Below, in pieces: positions 43,725-53,668 of a stretch of DNA of 64,000 nt. Numbering within the stretch: the stretch's first letter is position 1; every line of letters begins with the position of its first letter. The stretch is from Serratia nematodiphila DZ0503SBS1 (lineage in GTDB: Bacteria; Pseudomonadota; Gammaproteobacteria; Enterobacterales; Enterobacteriaceae): the NCBI RefSeq assembly GCF_000738675.1, contig NZ_JPUX01000001.1, positions 2,790,001-2,854,000 of the forward strand. The letters are read 5' to 3'. A model generated the notes under the pieces. The model made no database searches. It worked only from the letters and a program-made list of their open reading frames with translations, and had not been told where the DNA came from. The translations under genes were made by a program, and so were the position numbers.

Positions 43725-44745
43725 TATGTCGTTGATGCGTGAAACGGCGCTCTCGTTGGAACAGGCGCCGACGCCGGGGGCGCAAAGCGAAAGCGCGGGC
43801 CAGGCCGAAATCCGCGGGCTGTCCAATCGACAGGATTTTTTCGAGCTGCTGCGGCGTATCGAACGCGCGCAGCCGGATGCGCCGCGGCTCGGCGTCTCCA
43901 ACGATCGCAGCCGCGAAAGGCTCTGCATTACCCAGCCGGCGGATATGGCGTTCGCTTCGCGTGAAATCGCCTCTATCGTGCAGCGCCCTAAGCAAGTGCT
44001 GATTCAGGCGCGGCATTTCGGCATGTTCGCCCCCTACGGCCCGCTGCCGATCCATGTGACCGAGCACGCGCGCACCGAAGTCATCGCCAGACGCAACCAG
44101 GCGTTCCAGCAGTTCGTCGGCATCGTCAGCCAGCGCTTCGCCGTATTGCACTACCGGGCCTGGGCGCAGCTGAAGGCGATGATCGGCCATGAGCATGACG
44201 ATGACAAAAACCCGTTCTTGCGCCATTTGCGCCAGACGGTGGGCGTCGATACGGCGCTGATGGTGAACCCGCATGTCCAGCGCCTGCGCGAGGCGTATCC
44301 CGGCACTTATCTGCCCGGCCGCCGCTCGCTGCGGCAGCTCAACAAGATGTTGGCGGCCTACTTCGCCGTTCCCATCACGATTACGCCGCGCTACGCCAAG
44401 TGGATCGACGACGGCAAGCAAAGCGGCAGCCAAAAGTTGGGCAAGTTGGGCAGCACGCGCATCGGCAGCCGCTTTTTCGATGCCCAGTACGGCGCGCATA
44501 TTCAGATCGGCCCGCTGGGGGCCCCGCAGTATCAGCAGTATCAGCGCGGCAGCCGGCGGCTGCAGGCGCTGGTGAGCATCTGTCATGACTTCACGAGCCA
44601 TCAGCTGATGCTGGACGTCAGCCTGCTGATCGCCACGGAGCCGGGCATGGCGGCGCAGCTGGGCGGCAAGTCGCTGAGTAAAGACAGCTGGCTGAAACCT
44701 AAGACAGGGACGTTTAGGCAGCTGGTTTATCAATCAACAACTTAA
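43717..44745 (+). CDS. tssG: T6SS baseplate protein TssG
   Basis: A 342-residue TssG: FFELLRRIERAQPDAPRLG, RHFGMFAPYGPLPIHVTEHA, FRHFHRR-like region QRFAVLHYRAWAQ, and QKLGKLGSTRIGSRFFD with the conserved GxxxLG segment. It forms the wedge with TssF and TssE. The ATG at 43717 lies inside the end of tssF. An earlier in-frame ATG at 43681 would overlap tssF by 44 bases and lacks family sequence. Confidence 0.94.
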   Translation: MADMSLMRETALSLEQAPTPGAQSESAGQAEIRGLSNRQDFFELLRRIERAQPDAPRLGVSNDRSRERLCITQPADMAFASREIASIVQRPKQVLIQARHFGMFAPYGPLPIHVTEHARTEVIARRNQAFQQFVGIVSQRFAVLHYRAWAQLKAMIGHEHDDDKNPFLRHLRQTVGVDTALMVNPHVQRLREAYPGTYLPGRRSLRQLNKMLAAYFAVPITITPRYAKWIDDGKQSGSQKLGKLGSTRIGSRFFDAQYGAHIQIGPLGAPQYQQYQRGSRRLQALVSICHDFTSHQLMLDVSLLIATEPGMAAQLGGKSLSKDSWLKPKTGTFRQLVYQSTT

Positions 44746-44761
44746 TATAAGGAAATTTAAG

Positions 44762-47347
44762 GTGTATCAACGAGAACGTCTTTTTTCGCGATTGGGCCAC
44801 TTTGCTTATCAGTCATTCGTCGAAGCGACCAAGCTGTGCCGAACCTTCAGGCACGAATACGTGGAGCTGGAACACTGGCTGAAAGTCCTGGTGGACAAGG
44901 AGCGCGGCGACCTGCCGCTGATCCTGGCGCACTACGCCATCAACAGTCAGCGCATCAGCGATGCGTTGGATCGCATTCTGCATACCTTGCCGAACCGCAC
45001 GAATGCGGTGGTGGATCTGTCGACGCAACTGGAAACGGTGGTGGAAAGAGGGCTGCTGATGAGCCAGCTCGCCGAAACGCCGTCCGGCGGGGTGCGCACC
45101 ATTCATATCCTGGTCGGCATTCTGCAGGATCCCACGTTGCAGCGCAGCCTGTACCGGCTGAGCGACGAGTTCAAAAAACTGCCGATCCCGCAGCTGTTCG
45201 ACGATTATCCGGCGATTCTGGCGGAGTCCGTCGAGCATGAGGAAGAGGAAGAAGAGGTCTACAGCGCCTACGGCGATGCGCCGGAGGCGTCCGAGACGGT
45301 CGATATTCTCGATAAATGGTGCGCCGATCTGACCCGCCAGGCGCGCGACGGTGAAATCGACCCGGTGATTGGCCGCGAAGCGGAGCTGCGCCAGGTGATC
45401 GACATCTTGCTGCGTCGCCGGCAGAACAACCCGATTTTGGTGGGCGAAGCCGGGGTCGGCAAAACGGCGGTGGCGGAAGCGCTGGCCTGCAAGATAGCCC
45501 AGGGGCAGGTGCCGCCGCTGCTGCAGGGCGCCCGGCTGCTGTCTTTGGATCTGGGGCGCATGCAGGCCGGGGCGAGCATGAGGGGCGAATTCGAATCGCG
45601 CCTGAAAGCGCTGATCGACGCCATCGCGCATTCGGCGGTGCCGGTGATCCTGTTTTGCGACGAGGCGCATACGCTGGTGGGCGCCGGCGGGCAGGCCGGC
45701 ACCGGCGACGCCGTCAACCTGTTGAAACCGATGTTGGCCAGGGGGGCGCTGCGCATGGTGGCGGCGACGACCTGGTCGGAATACAAACAGTTCATCGAGC
45801 CGGACGCCGCGCTGACGCGCCGTTTCCAGTACGTGTTGGTTTCTGAACCCGACGAAGAGAATGCGGTGAACATGATGCGCGCCATCGCCCCGCATTTTGC
45901 GCAGCACCACAGCGTCAAGATCCGCGAGTCGGCGCTGCAGGCCGCGGTGCATTTGTCGCTGCGCCATCTGCCGTCGCGGCAACTGCCGGACAAAGCCATC
46001 AGCTTGCTGGACACCGCCTGCGCGCGGGTGGCGCTGAGCCAGCATGCGCTGCCTGAAAAAATCGAGTCGCTCGAGGCCGGGTTGGCGGTGAAGCGCACCG
46101 AAATGAACGGCCTGCAGGAGGAGAGCAAATTCGACGATCTGGCGCTCAGCCGCATCACTGAATTGCAGCAGACCCTCAGCGACATGGAAGGCGAACTGGC
46201 TGCGCTGCGTCAGCGGCAGGCGCAGGAGCAACAGGCGGTCACCACCTTGCTCGACGCGGAGCGGCAGTCGCCGGAGCGCTTGCCGCAGTTGGCCTCCGAG
46301 CTGGGAGCCTTGCAAGACGGCGGCCTGCCGTTGGTGTATCCGTGGGTGGATGACCGCGTCGTGGCGGAGGTGTTGTCGGATTGGACCGGCATCCCCACCG
46401 GCCGCATGCTGCAAAGCGATCTGGACAATGCGCTCAATCTCAATCAACTGCTGAGCCGCCAGATATTCGGCCAGCAGACGGCGATCGATGAAATCGCGCA
46501 GGCGGTGCGCATCTCCCGCGCCGGCATTCAGGCGCACGATCGGCCATTGGGCGTTTTCATGCTGTCCGGCCCGAGCGGCGTCGGCAAAACGGAGACCGCG
46601 TTTGCGCTGGCGGAGGCGATGTACGGCGGCGCGCATAATCTGATCGTCTTCAATATGAGCGAGTTTCAGGAATCGCATACCGTTTCCACCCTGAAAGGGG
46701 CGCCGCCGGGCTATGTCGGCTACGGCAAGGGCGGCAAGTTGACGGAGGCGGTGCGCCGCAAACCTTATTCCATCGTCTTGCTCGACGAATTCGACAAGGC
46801 GCATCCCGATATCCACGAGGCGTTTTATCAAGTCTTCGACAAGGGCGTGATGGAAGACGGTGAGGGCCGCATGATCAGCTTCCGCCAGTGTTTCATTTTA
46901 ATGACGAGCAATATCGGCGCCGGCGAAATAGAAGCCACGCTGGCGGAAACGCCGGATCTGAAAACCGAAGCGCTGCGGCCGATGCTGCACGACGTGCTGG
47001 CGCGCTTCTTCCCGGCGGCGCTGTTGGCGCGCATGAACGTCATTCCCTACGTGCCGCTTTCTACCGAAGCGATAACCCATATCGCCACCAAACAGATTTC
47101 GCGTTTACAACAGCGTTTGCACAAAGAAGTGGGCGTGTCGCTGGTGCTGGAAGGCGACATTCCAGGCTGGATAGCCAAACGCATCAGCGCCCATCCTTCG
47201 CGCGGCAGAGCGGTCGAGTCGCTGCTGCAGCAGGCGATTTTGCCGCCCATCAGCAATGAAGTGCTGCAGCGCAAACGGACGGGACAGGAACTGCAGAATA
47301 TCCAACTCATGGTCGAGAACGATAGTTTAAGTGTTTATTTCGACTGA
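44762..47347 (+). CDS. clpV: T6SS sheath-recycling ATPase ClpV (TssH)
   Basis: An 861-residue AAA+ disaggregase that disassembles contracted sheath. An N-terminal Clp-N domain spans about 1-160. The first ATPase has Walker A GEAGVGKT near 227-234 and Walker B VILFCDEAH. A coiled coil lies at about 430-510. The second ATPase has Walker A GPSGVGKT near 602-609 and SIVLLDEFDKAH. A D2 C-terminal domain ends the protein. The start codon is GTG, with AAGGAAA 11 bases upstream. Confidence 0.95.
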   Translation: MYQRERLFSRLGHFAYQSFVEATKLCRTFRHEYVELEHWLKVLVDKERGDLPLILAHYAINSQRISDALDRILHTLPNRTNAVVDLSTQLETVVERGLLMSQLAETPSGGVRTIHILVGILQDPTLQRSLYRLSDEFKKLPIPQLFDDYPAILAESVEHEEEEEEVYSAYGDAPEASETVDILDKWCADLTRQARDGEIDPVIGREAELRQVIDILLRRRQNNPILVGEAGVGKTAVAEALACKIAQGQVPPLLQGARLLSLDLGRMQAGASMRGEFESRLKALIDAIAHSAVPVILFCDEAHTLVGAGGQAGTGDAVNLLKPMLARGALRMVAATTWSEYKQFIEPDAALTRRFQYVLVSEPDEENAVNMMRAIAPHFAQHHSVKIRESALQAAVHLSLRHLPSRQLPDKAISLLDTACARVALSQHALPEKIESLEAGLAVKRTEMNGLQEESKFDDLALSRITELQQTLSDMEGELAALRQRQAQEQQAVTTLLDAERQSPERLPQLASELGALQDGGLPLVYPWVDDRVVAEVLSDWTGIPTGRMLQSDLDNALNLNQLLSRQIFGQQTAIDEIAQAVRISRAGIQAHDRPLGVFMLSGPSGVGKTETAFALAEAMYGGAHNLIVFNMSEFQESHTVSTLKGAPPGYVGYGKGGKLTEAVRRKPYSIVLLDEFDKAHPDIHEAFYQVFDKGVMEDGEGRMISFRQCFILMTSNIGAGEIEATLAETPDLKTEALRPMLHDVLARFFPAALLARMNVIPYVPLSTEAITHIATKQISRLQQRLHKEVGVSLVLEGDIPGWIAKRISAHPSRGRAVESLLQQAILPPISNEVLQRKRTGQELQNIQLMVENDSLSVYFD

Positions 47348-47411
47348 TTTTTAATTTGCCGCCGGCCCGTAAACGCGGGGCGGGGTTCGATATCGGATCA
47401 GAGAGGTTGTT

Positions 47412-49673
47412 ATGCCTTTAATCGAAATTGATAACCCGGTGTTAGCCGAATTAAATGCGTTTCCACTCAGCTTCACCACCAAAGAAGGGTTGTCGAGCAA
47501 CTCGCAATATACGCTCGAATTCGAATGTGAACAGGCGGACGTTGATTATGAATCTCTGCTGGGTCAAGGGATCAGCATTCAAATAGAAAGGCCGGATTTC
47601 GGCGCGCGGCCGTTTTACGCTTACGTGATCGGCGCCTCCGATTCGGGGCAGCATCAGGATAAGTTCGTTTATAAGCTGGAGCTGAGCACCTGGCTGTGGT
47701 TTTTGATGCAGAACCGCAACAGCCGCATTTTCCAGGATTTGAACGTGCTCGACATCATCGAGCAAATCTTCTCGCGCTACGGTTTTGCCGACTACCGTCT
47801 GGATATTCAAGGCACTTATCCGACGCGTGAATATTGCGTGCAGTTTTCCGAAACGGATTTCGCGTTTATCAGCCGCCTGCTGGAAGACGAAGGCATCTGG
47901 TATTACTTCGATCACGCCGAGGATAAACACACGCTGGTGATCACCGACCGGCAGAATTTCGACGATCTGGATTTTGGTTACGCCGTGTTGCCGTTCATGC
48001 CGGACAGCGAAGAAAACCGCGCCATCCGCGAAGGGATCCAGCGCATCCAGCGCTCCCGCAAAGTGCGCCCGAATGAAATCGTGCTGCGCGACTTCGACTT
48101 CCAGAACCCGCGCAAGAACCTGCAAACCAAGGTGGAAGAGAGCCGCCTCGGCCTGCAGAACACCCCGTTGGAGTGGTACGACTACGCGGCGGGTTATGTG
48201 GATACCGAACGCGGTGAAAACCTGGCGCGGCTGCGCCTTGAAGAAATGCAAAGCGACGGCCATCTGCTGTTTGGCGAGAGCAACGCCGTCGGGCTGATGG
48301 CCGGCAAGGATTTCTCCTTGATTTTGCACCCGGACGCCAACCGCAACCGCCGTTTCAAGCTGACTCGCTGCGACTATGTGTTCGTGCAAGACGGCCCGGA
48401 CAGCAGCAGCGACGGCCGCAACGTCACCTGCCGTTTCAATGCGTTGAACGACGACGTGCCGTTCCGCCCGCTGCGCGAAACGCCAAAACCGCAGATGCCG
48501 GGCATCCAGAGCGCCACCGTGGTCGGCGCGCCCAACTCCGAAGTGCATACCGACAAATTTGCGCGCATCCGCGTACATTTCCACTGGGATCGCTACAAAA
48601 CCACCGAGGAAGACAGCTCTTGCTGGATCCGCGTGGTGCAGGCCTGGGCGGGGAAAGGCTGGGGCGTGATCGCCATGCCGCGCGTCGGTCAGGAAGTGCT
48701 GGTGACCTATGTCGACGGCGATCTCGATCGTCCGATGGTGACCGGGATTGTGTATAACGGCGACAACCCGCCGCCTTATCAGTTGCCTGAATACATCAAC
48801 TACTCGGGCATGGTGTCGCGTTCGCTGCGCTTCGGCAAGCCGCAGCATGCCAGCCAGTTGACCTTCGATGACAACCGCAACAACGAACGCGTCATGCTGC
48901 ATGCCGAACGCGATCTGCAAACCACGGTGGAGCGCAACCAGGCCACCGAGGTGGGAATGGACAAGTTCGACATCATCCGCCGCACCTTTACGGACTGGTT
49001 CACCAACCACGTCTCTTACAAGGATTACGTCTTCAGCATTACCGGGTTTGACGCCTCGATTAAAGGCGTCAGCGCGTCGATGACCGGCGTCAGCCTCACC
49101 GCCACCGGCGTGAGCACGTCATTTACCGGCGTCAGCACCTCGTTCACCGGCGTAAGCACGTCATTTACCGGCGTCAGTACTTCGTTCACCGGGCTGAGCA
49201 CGTCGTTTACCGGGCAGAGCACCAGCTGCACCGGCGTGTCGAACTCGATGACCGGCGAAAGCAACTCCTTCACCAGCATCAGCAACAGCATGACCGGCGA
49301 AAGCAACAGCTACACCACGGTCAGCACCAGCCAGACCGGCAGCAGCACCAGCTTTACCGGCGTCAGCGTCAGCACCACCGGATCGTCGACCAGCACCACC
49401 GGCTGCAGCATCAGCACCACCGGATCGTCGACCAGCACCACCGGCTGCAGCATCAGCACCACCGGCAGCAGTGTCAGCACCACCGGCAGCAGTGTCGGCA
49501 CCACCGGCAGCAGCGTCAGCAGCACCGGCAGCAGCGTCAGCAACACCGGCAGCAGCGTCAGCAATACCGGCAGCAGCAGCAGCACGACAGGGGTGTCGAT
49601 CAGCTATACCGGCGCGTCACTGTCCGAGACCGGCGTCGATTTGAAAAAAGTCGGGATGCAAAGCAAAAACTAA
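47412..49673 (+). CDS. vgrG: T6SS spike VgrG (TssI) with heptad-repeat tail
   Basis: A 753-residue VgrG. The gp27-like base spans about 1-340 (SFTTKEGLSSNSQYTLEFEC, FISRLLEDEGIWYYF). The gp5-like OB fold follows at about 370-460 (RIRVHFHWDRYKT, SCWIRVVQAWAGKGWGVIAMPRVGQEVLVTYVDGDLDRP in pieces). From residue 544 to about 746 it is made of some 29 seven-residue units of the form TGxSxSx. These carry the spike's needle region and replace the usual C-terminal domain. No enzymatic effector domain is present, and the protein ends MQSKN. It directly precedes the DUF2169 adaptor gene. Confidence 0.95.
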   Translation: MPLIEIDNPVLAELNAFPLSFTTKEGLSSNSQYTLEFECEQADVDYESLLGQGISIQIERPDFGARPFYAYVIGASDSGQHQDKFVYKLELSTWLWFLMQNRNSRIFQDLNVLDIIEQIFSRYGFADYRLDIQGTYPTREYCVQFSETDFAFISRLLEDEGIWYYFDHAEDKHTLVITDRQNFDDLDFGYAVLPFMPDSEENRAIREGIQRIQRSRKVRPNEIVLRDFDFQNPRKNLQTKVEESRLGLQNTPLEWYDYAAGYVDTERGENLARLRLEEMQSDGHLLFGESNAVGLMAGKDFSLILHPDANRNRRFKLTRCDYVFVQDGPDSSSDGRNVTCRFNALNDDVPFRPLRETPKPQMPGIQSATVVGAPNSEVHTDKFARIRVHFHWDRYKTTEEDSSCWIRVVQAWAGKGWGVIAMPRVGQEVLVTYVDGDLDRPMVTGIVYNGDNPPPYQLPEYINYSGMVSRSLRFGKPQHASQLTFDDNRNNERVMLHAERDLQTTVERNQATEVGMDKFDIIRRTFTDWFTNHVSYKDYVFSITGFDASIKGVSASMTGVSLTATGVSTSFTGVSTSFTGVSTSFTGVSTSFTGLSTSFTGQSTSCTGVSNSMTGESNSFTSISNSMTGESNSYTTVSTSQTGSSTSFTGVSVSTTGSSTSTTGCSISTTGSSTSTTGCSISTTGSSVSTTGSSVGTTGSSVSSTGSSVSNTGSSVSNTGSSSSTTGVSISYTGASLSETGVDLKKVGMQSKN
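49041..49649 (+). repeat. 21-bp tandem repeats encoding VgrG heptads
   Basis: About 29 in-frame 21-base units encode TGVSTSF, TGSSTST, TGCSIST, TGSSVSN and close variants. Several units are nearly identical at DNA level (for example four TGVSTSF copies in a row), so slippage could change the tail length between strains. Confidence 0.9.
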
Positions 49674-49685
49674 CGAGGCGCGGCA

Positions 49686-51911
49686 ATGAGAATCATACGG
49701 CCACAGCAATTGGTGGCGATTAAAGGAAGTTACCAGATCGGGACAGACAGCCGGCTCGGCATCAGCGTCGTGGCCGGGTGCTACCTGTCCCGGCCTGAAC
49801 ACTTCGTGAACGAAGCCGAAATCTGGGAGGCGTGGAAGCGCGTGCCGCTCAGCCTGCCGATATTGGATGTTGCCGAGCCGAAGCCGTTCGCCGAATACCT
49901 GATCGCCGGCCATGCCGGCATCGGTCAGCCGGTGAAAACGCTGAATGTCAGCGCCGACATCGGCGGGCTGAAGCGCCGTTGGCGGGTCGAGGGCGAGGGA
50001 CGGCGCGGCGCGATGGAGGTGGAACCCTTCCTCAGCGTGCCGCTGGATCACACCTCCGCCTGGGGCGGTAAAGACAACAAGGAGAACCCGTTTGGCCGCG
50101 GCTGCAATGACGGGCTGCGGCCGCTGCTGATGACGCTGTCCGCCGAGGGGACCGCGCAGGAGCGCTCTCCGCTGGCGGCGCCGGCGCCGGTGCCGCACGA
50201 GTTTGCGCTGCGCAAGGCGCACATCGATAAGGTGGCGGGCCAGATCGCCGGCAAAGCCTATCTCGAGACGGCATTCCCCGGGCTGCCGGCCAATATCGAT
50301 CGGCGTTATTTCCAGATGGCGCCGCCGGCGCAGTGGTTGCCGGAAGCGGCGTGGCCGGATCGGGTGCCCTTCGAGCTGCAGGGCGTCGGCGCGCAAAGCG
50401 AGGCGATTCGCGGCGAGCTGCCGGCGGTGCGCGGACGGGCGTTCATCCGCCGTCACGATAGCGACAGCCTCGAGGAAATCGAGCTGCAGCGCAAAACGCT
50501 GTGGTTCCTGCCCGACAGCGACATCGCTTTGCTTATCTTCACCGGCAATGCGCCGTTGACGCACCTGCTGGACGAGTCCATCGAGTCCGTCATGCTGGCG
50601 TTGGATCGCTGCGATGCGCCGCGCTCGTTCGACTATTTCCAACAGGTATTCCGCAAGCGCAGCGATGATGACGCCTCGCCCTTTGAGTTTCTGTTCGATC
50701 CGGATCTGATGCCGGCGGAGATGGGGTTGAACGTCATCCAGGCGGTGTCGGATCACCCCAGCGACTTGCGTTACGATCCGTCGCCCACCTCTCTGGGCGA
50801 TTCCGCCGTGTTCTATCGACGCATCCGCGAGGCGATCGCCTTGCATCAGCAACAAACGGCGGCGGAGCCCGCTTCCGTGACGCTGCCCGATGTGCCGGAT
50901 CTTCCCGCCGAAGACGGCAATGACGCGTTTTTCCCCGATAGCGCGACCGTGGAAGGGAAGACCTTCAGCGGTTTGCGCTGCGAGGCGCTGTCGGGCAGGC
51001 ATTTTCTGCAGTGCCGCTTTGAGCGCTGCGATTTCTCGCAGGCTTCTTTTGAGAACTGCACCTTCGAAAACTGCGTTTTTGATGCGGTCAACCTGACGCA
51101 GGCGGCGCTGCGCCAGATCCGCATGATCTCGTGCACGCTGCAAAAGCCGTTGCTGGCGGAAAGCGTGTGGCAAGAGGCGGTCTTCGAACGGGTGACGCTG
51201 GCGGAGCCTCAGGGGCAAGGGCTGCGCGCCGACCACGTGAAGCTGGATAACTGCGTTTTCGAGCGGGGTGATTTCACCGCGAGCCGCTTTGAACACGCGG
51301 CGATCGGCAACGGCATGTTTAATGGCGCGACGCTGATCCGCGCGCAGTTTCTGCAAGGCGAGCTGGACGCGTGCGTGTTTAACCGCTGCCTCGCCGAAGA
51401 GGCGGTTGCGCTGGAGATGACGCTCACCAAAAACTCGTTCCTTGGCGGCAACTGGCGCGGCGTACGCTTCGAACGCTGCCGCGTCGAGAGCCTGACGGCG
51501 GGCATGCAGGCGAACTTTTCCCACGCCGTGTTCAGCGATAGCTGTTTCACCAAAGTGGGATTGAAAGCGGCGCGTATGGAGAGGTGCCAACTGCAGTACA
51601 GCGTTTTCACTGAATGCAACTTTGACGAGGCCGATCTGACGGCCTGCGCGATCGCCGGCTGCGATCTGGCCGGCGTGCGGTTTAAAGACAGCCTGTTGAC
51701 GCACTCACGTTGGCAAAACAGCAGCGCTCAGCAAGGCCTGTTTTATAACGCCGATCTGCGCGATGCGGCATTTGACCAGTGCAATCTGGCGGCGGCGCAT
51801 CTGGCGATGACCTGGCAGGACGCCGGCACGCGGTTCAGCGGTTGTCTGCTGGAGCGCGCGTGTTGGGTGCCGCGCAGAATCATTCATGGGGACTATGCGC
51901 ATGAAAACTGA
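49686..51911 (+). CDS. DUF2169 and pentapeptide-repeat protein, T6SS adaptor
   Basis: A 741-residue two-part protein. The first roughly 310 residues are a DUF2169 domain, a family found beside T6SS vgrG and thought to help load cargo onto the spike: AWGGKDNKENPFGRGCND and PFELQGVGAQSE. From about residue 425 the sequence becomes pentapeptide repeats such as FERCDFSQASFENCTFENC, which fold as a right-handed beta-helix. It follows vgrG by 12 bases and overlaps the next pentapeptide gene. No toxin domain is visible. Whether the pentapeptide part is cargo or scaffold is unknown. Confidence 0.88.
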   Translation: MRIIRPQQLVAIKGSYQIGTDSRLGISVVAGCYLSRPEHFVNEAEIWEAWKRVPLSLPILDVAEPKPFAEYLIAGHAGIGQPVKTLNVSADIGGLKRRWRVEGEGRRGAMEVEPFLSVPLDHTSAWGGKDNKENPFGRGCNDGLRPLLMTLSAEGTAQERSPLAAPAPVPHEFALRKAHIDKVAGQIAGKAYLETAFPGLPANIDRRYFQMAPPAQWLPEAAWPDRVPFELQGVGAQSEAIRGELPAVRGRAFIRRHDSDSLEEIELQRKTLWFLPDSDIALLIFTGNAPLTHLLDESIESVMLALDRCDAPRSFDYFQQVFRKRSDDDASPFEFLFDPDLMPAEMGLNVIQAVSDHPSDLRYDPSPTSLGDSAVFYRRIREAIALHQQQTAAEPASVTLPDVPDLPAEDGNDAFFPDSATVEGKTFSGLRCEALSGRHFLQCRFERCDFSQASFENCTFENCVFDAVNLTQAALRQIRMISCTLQKPLLAESVWQEAVFERVTLAEPQGQGLRADHVKLDNCVFERGDFTASRFEHAAIGNGMFNGATLIRAQFLQGELDACVFNRCLAEEAVALEMTLTKNSFLGGNWRGVRFERCRVESLTAGMQANFSHAVFSDSCFTKVGLKAARMERCQLQYSVFTECNFDEADLTACAIAGCDLAGVRFKDSLLTHSRWQNSSAQQGLFYNADLRDAAFDQCNLAAAHLAMTWQDAGTRFSGCLLERACWVPRRIIHGDYAHEN

Positions 51912-53055
51912 AAGCCGCGTGATTCAACAGGCGCTGCCTGACCGAGAGGCGATCGAACTGGAGGTCGCCCAGGCGGTGGCGCAGACGCCGCCCATGCCGC
52001 GGATCTTCAAGAAACGCCGGTTTCACGATCGCGAGCTGAAAGGGTTGACGCTGAGCGACTGCTTTTTCATCGACTGTCATTTCGAACGCGTCACGTTTGA
52101 AGGCTGTGATTTGCGGGCGGTGCGCTTTGAGGGCTGCACCCTGCAGCAGGTCAACGTGGTCGGCGGCAGCCTGATGAGCCTGTCGTTCAACGAATGCCGG
52201 TTTGACAACCTGACGCTGCAACAGGGGCTGCTGTGCAATTTGGCGTGCAACGACACCGCGCTGCAGGGGTGTTACGTCGGCGATTGTCTGCTGGATGACT
52301 GCGGTTTGATCCGGTGCGAGGTCAACGGCGCGGAAATTGAACGCAGCAGCCTGGGGCATCTGGCGGTGCAGTCCAGCACCCTGACCAACCTGATGTTTCA
52401 TCAGGACGTGATACAGGACGCCAACTGGTACGCCTGCCAACTTAGGCAGTGCCTGTGGCAGGCGTCGACCCTGGATCGTCAGGTGATGGGCAGTTGTCAG
52501 CTGGAGACGTGCAGTTGGCAGACGATCGCGGGGCAGGCGCGCATCTGGTTCACCTGCCGCCTGTCGGGCTGCACTTTGGCGCAGCTACAGCTGCAGGGCG
52601 CCAGTTTTCACCGCAGCGAGCTGGAGGCGTGTTCGTTCGCCGACAGCGATCTGACCTCGGCGATCTTCGCTGAAGCGCAGGCGCTGCGCTGCGATTTCGA
52701 ACGCGCGACGCTGACCCTGGCGCAGGGGCAGAAGGCCCGGTTCAGCGAATGCGCGATGGGCGGCGCCAACTGGGGGCGCGCCATCCTGACGCAAGCGGAA
52801 TTCAGGGCGTGCGATCTGGCGTTAGCCAATCTTGAGCAGGCCGAACTGCGGGAAGCGAACCTGATCGAACAGCCGTTGACCGCCGCTCAGCAACAGAGCG
52901 CTCGCCTGCATGGCGCGCAGCGTCATCGCGCCGAAAACGTGCCGCTTACCGCCGATCCGTTCTTGAGTGCGATCGACGCCTGGTATGCGCATCAACAACC
53001 GGGGCCGCGGCAACCGTCGTATCAACGGCCAACAGGAGTAAGCAGATATGTATAA
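51901..53055 (+). CDS. Pentapeptide-repeat protein in the T6SS module
   Basis: A 384-residue protein made mostly of pentapeptide repeats from about residue 50 to 330 (CHFERVTFEGCDLRAVRFEG, SFADSDLTSAIFAEAQ, ANLEQAELREANLIEQ). It has no signal peptide. ATG at 51901 is chosen from a GGGGA site eight bases upstream; 51886 and 51895 are alternatives. It overlaps the preceding DUF2169 gene and the following DUF3540 gene, so the module is translated as a unit. The beta-helix resembles that of Qnr-like DNA mimics, but no such function is shown. Confidence 0.87.
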   Translation: MKTESRVIQQALPDREAIELEVAQAVAQTPPMPRIFKKRRFHDRELKGLTLSDCFFIDCHFERVTFEGCDLRAVRFEGCTLQQVNVVGGSLMSLSFNECRFDNLTLQQGLLCNLACNDTALQGCYVGDCLLDDCGLIRCEVNGAEIERSSLGHLAVQSSTLTNLMFHQDVIQDANWYACQLRQCLWQASTLDRQVMGSCQLETCSWQTIAGQARIWFTCRLSGCTLAQLQLQGASFHRSELEACSFADSDLTSAIFAEAQALRCDFERATLTLAQGQKARFSECAMGGANWGRAILTQAEFRACDLALANLEQAELREANLIEQPLTAAQQQSARLHGAQRHRAENVPLTADPFLSAIDAWYAHQQPGPRQPSYQRPTGVSRYV

Positions 53056-53662
53056 GTCCAGAAGAGAGCATCAGAAGGTCTATGCCAACGCCAGGGTGAC
53101 GCCTTTGCAGTTGGTGCGCAGCGCTCCGCTTGCCGAACAAGGGGGGCGCAAGGTGGTGACGCTGGCGGCCGACGCCAACGGCGGTCTGTATGTCGACGGC
53201 ATGCGAGCCCATTGTCTGGCGGTCGCCACCAGCTGTCTGGTTCAGCCGCTGGCGGGCGATCGCGTTTGCGTCATCGCCGACGGCGATAAGTTGGTCATCA
53301 CCGAGATCTTGTCGCGGCAACAGGCGAACGCCGTCATGACGCTGGACAGCCGCTGCGCCAACTTGCGCATCGTGGCGCCGGAGATCGAGCTGCAGGGCGG
53401 CAAGCGGCTGACGTTGCGCAGCCCGCACTTCACGCTGCTGACGCGCAGCAGCCGTTGGGTCGCCGAAACGCTGCACCAAATCTCTCAACGCCTGTTTGTG
53501 CGCAGCAAGCACGCGAGCCGGCGGGTGGAGGAAACCGACGAGGTGCTGGCGAAGCACATCATTCAGGATGCGCGGCAATCCCTCGTCATCACCAGTGAAA
53601 TTGGTTCCCTGAAGTCTTCGGCGGTGCTGAAGATCGACGGCGGCCAGATACATATGGGGTAA
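53048..53662 (+). CDS. DUF3540 protein of the T6SS module
   Basis: A 204-residue DUF3540 family protein, typically found with DUF2169 and PAAR-like genes. The middle VVTLAADANGGLYVDGMRAHCLAVATSCLVQPLAGDRVCVI (in pieces) and the C-terminal KIDGGQIHMG fit. The C-terminus looks beta-rich and may extend or cap the spike. Its start overlaps the pentapeptide gene, and the PAAR-like gene starts seven bases after its stop. Confidence 0.85.
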   Translation: MYKSRREHQKVYANARVTPLQLVRSAPLAEQGGRKVVTLAADANGGLYVDGMRAHCLAVATSCLVQPLAGDRVCVIADGDKLVITEILSRQQANAVMTLDSRCANLRIVAPEIELQGGKRLTLRSPHFTLLTRSSRWVAETLHQISQRLFVRSKHASRRVEETDEVLAKHIIQDARQSLVITSEIGSLKSSAVLKIDGGQIHMG

Positions 53663-53668
53663 ACCACC

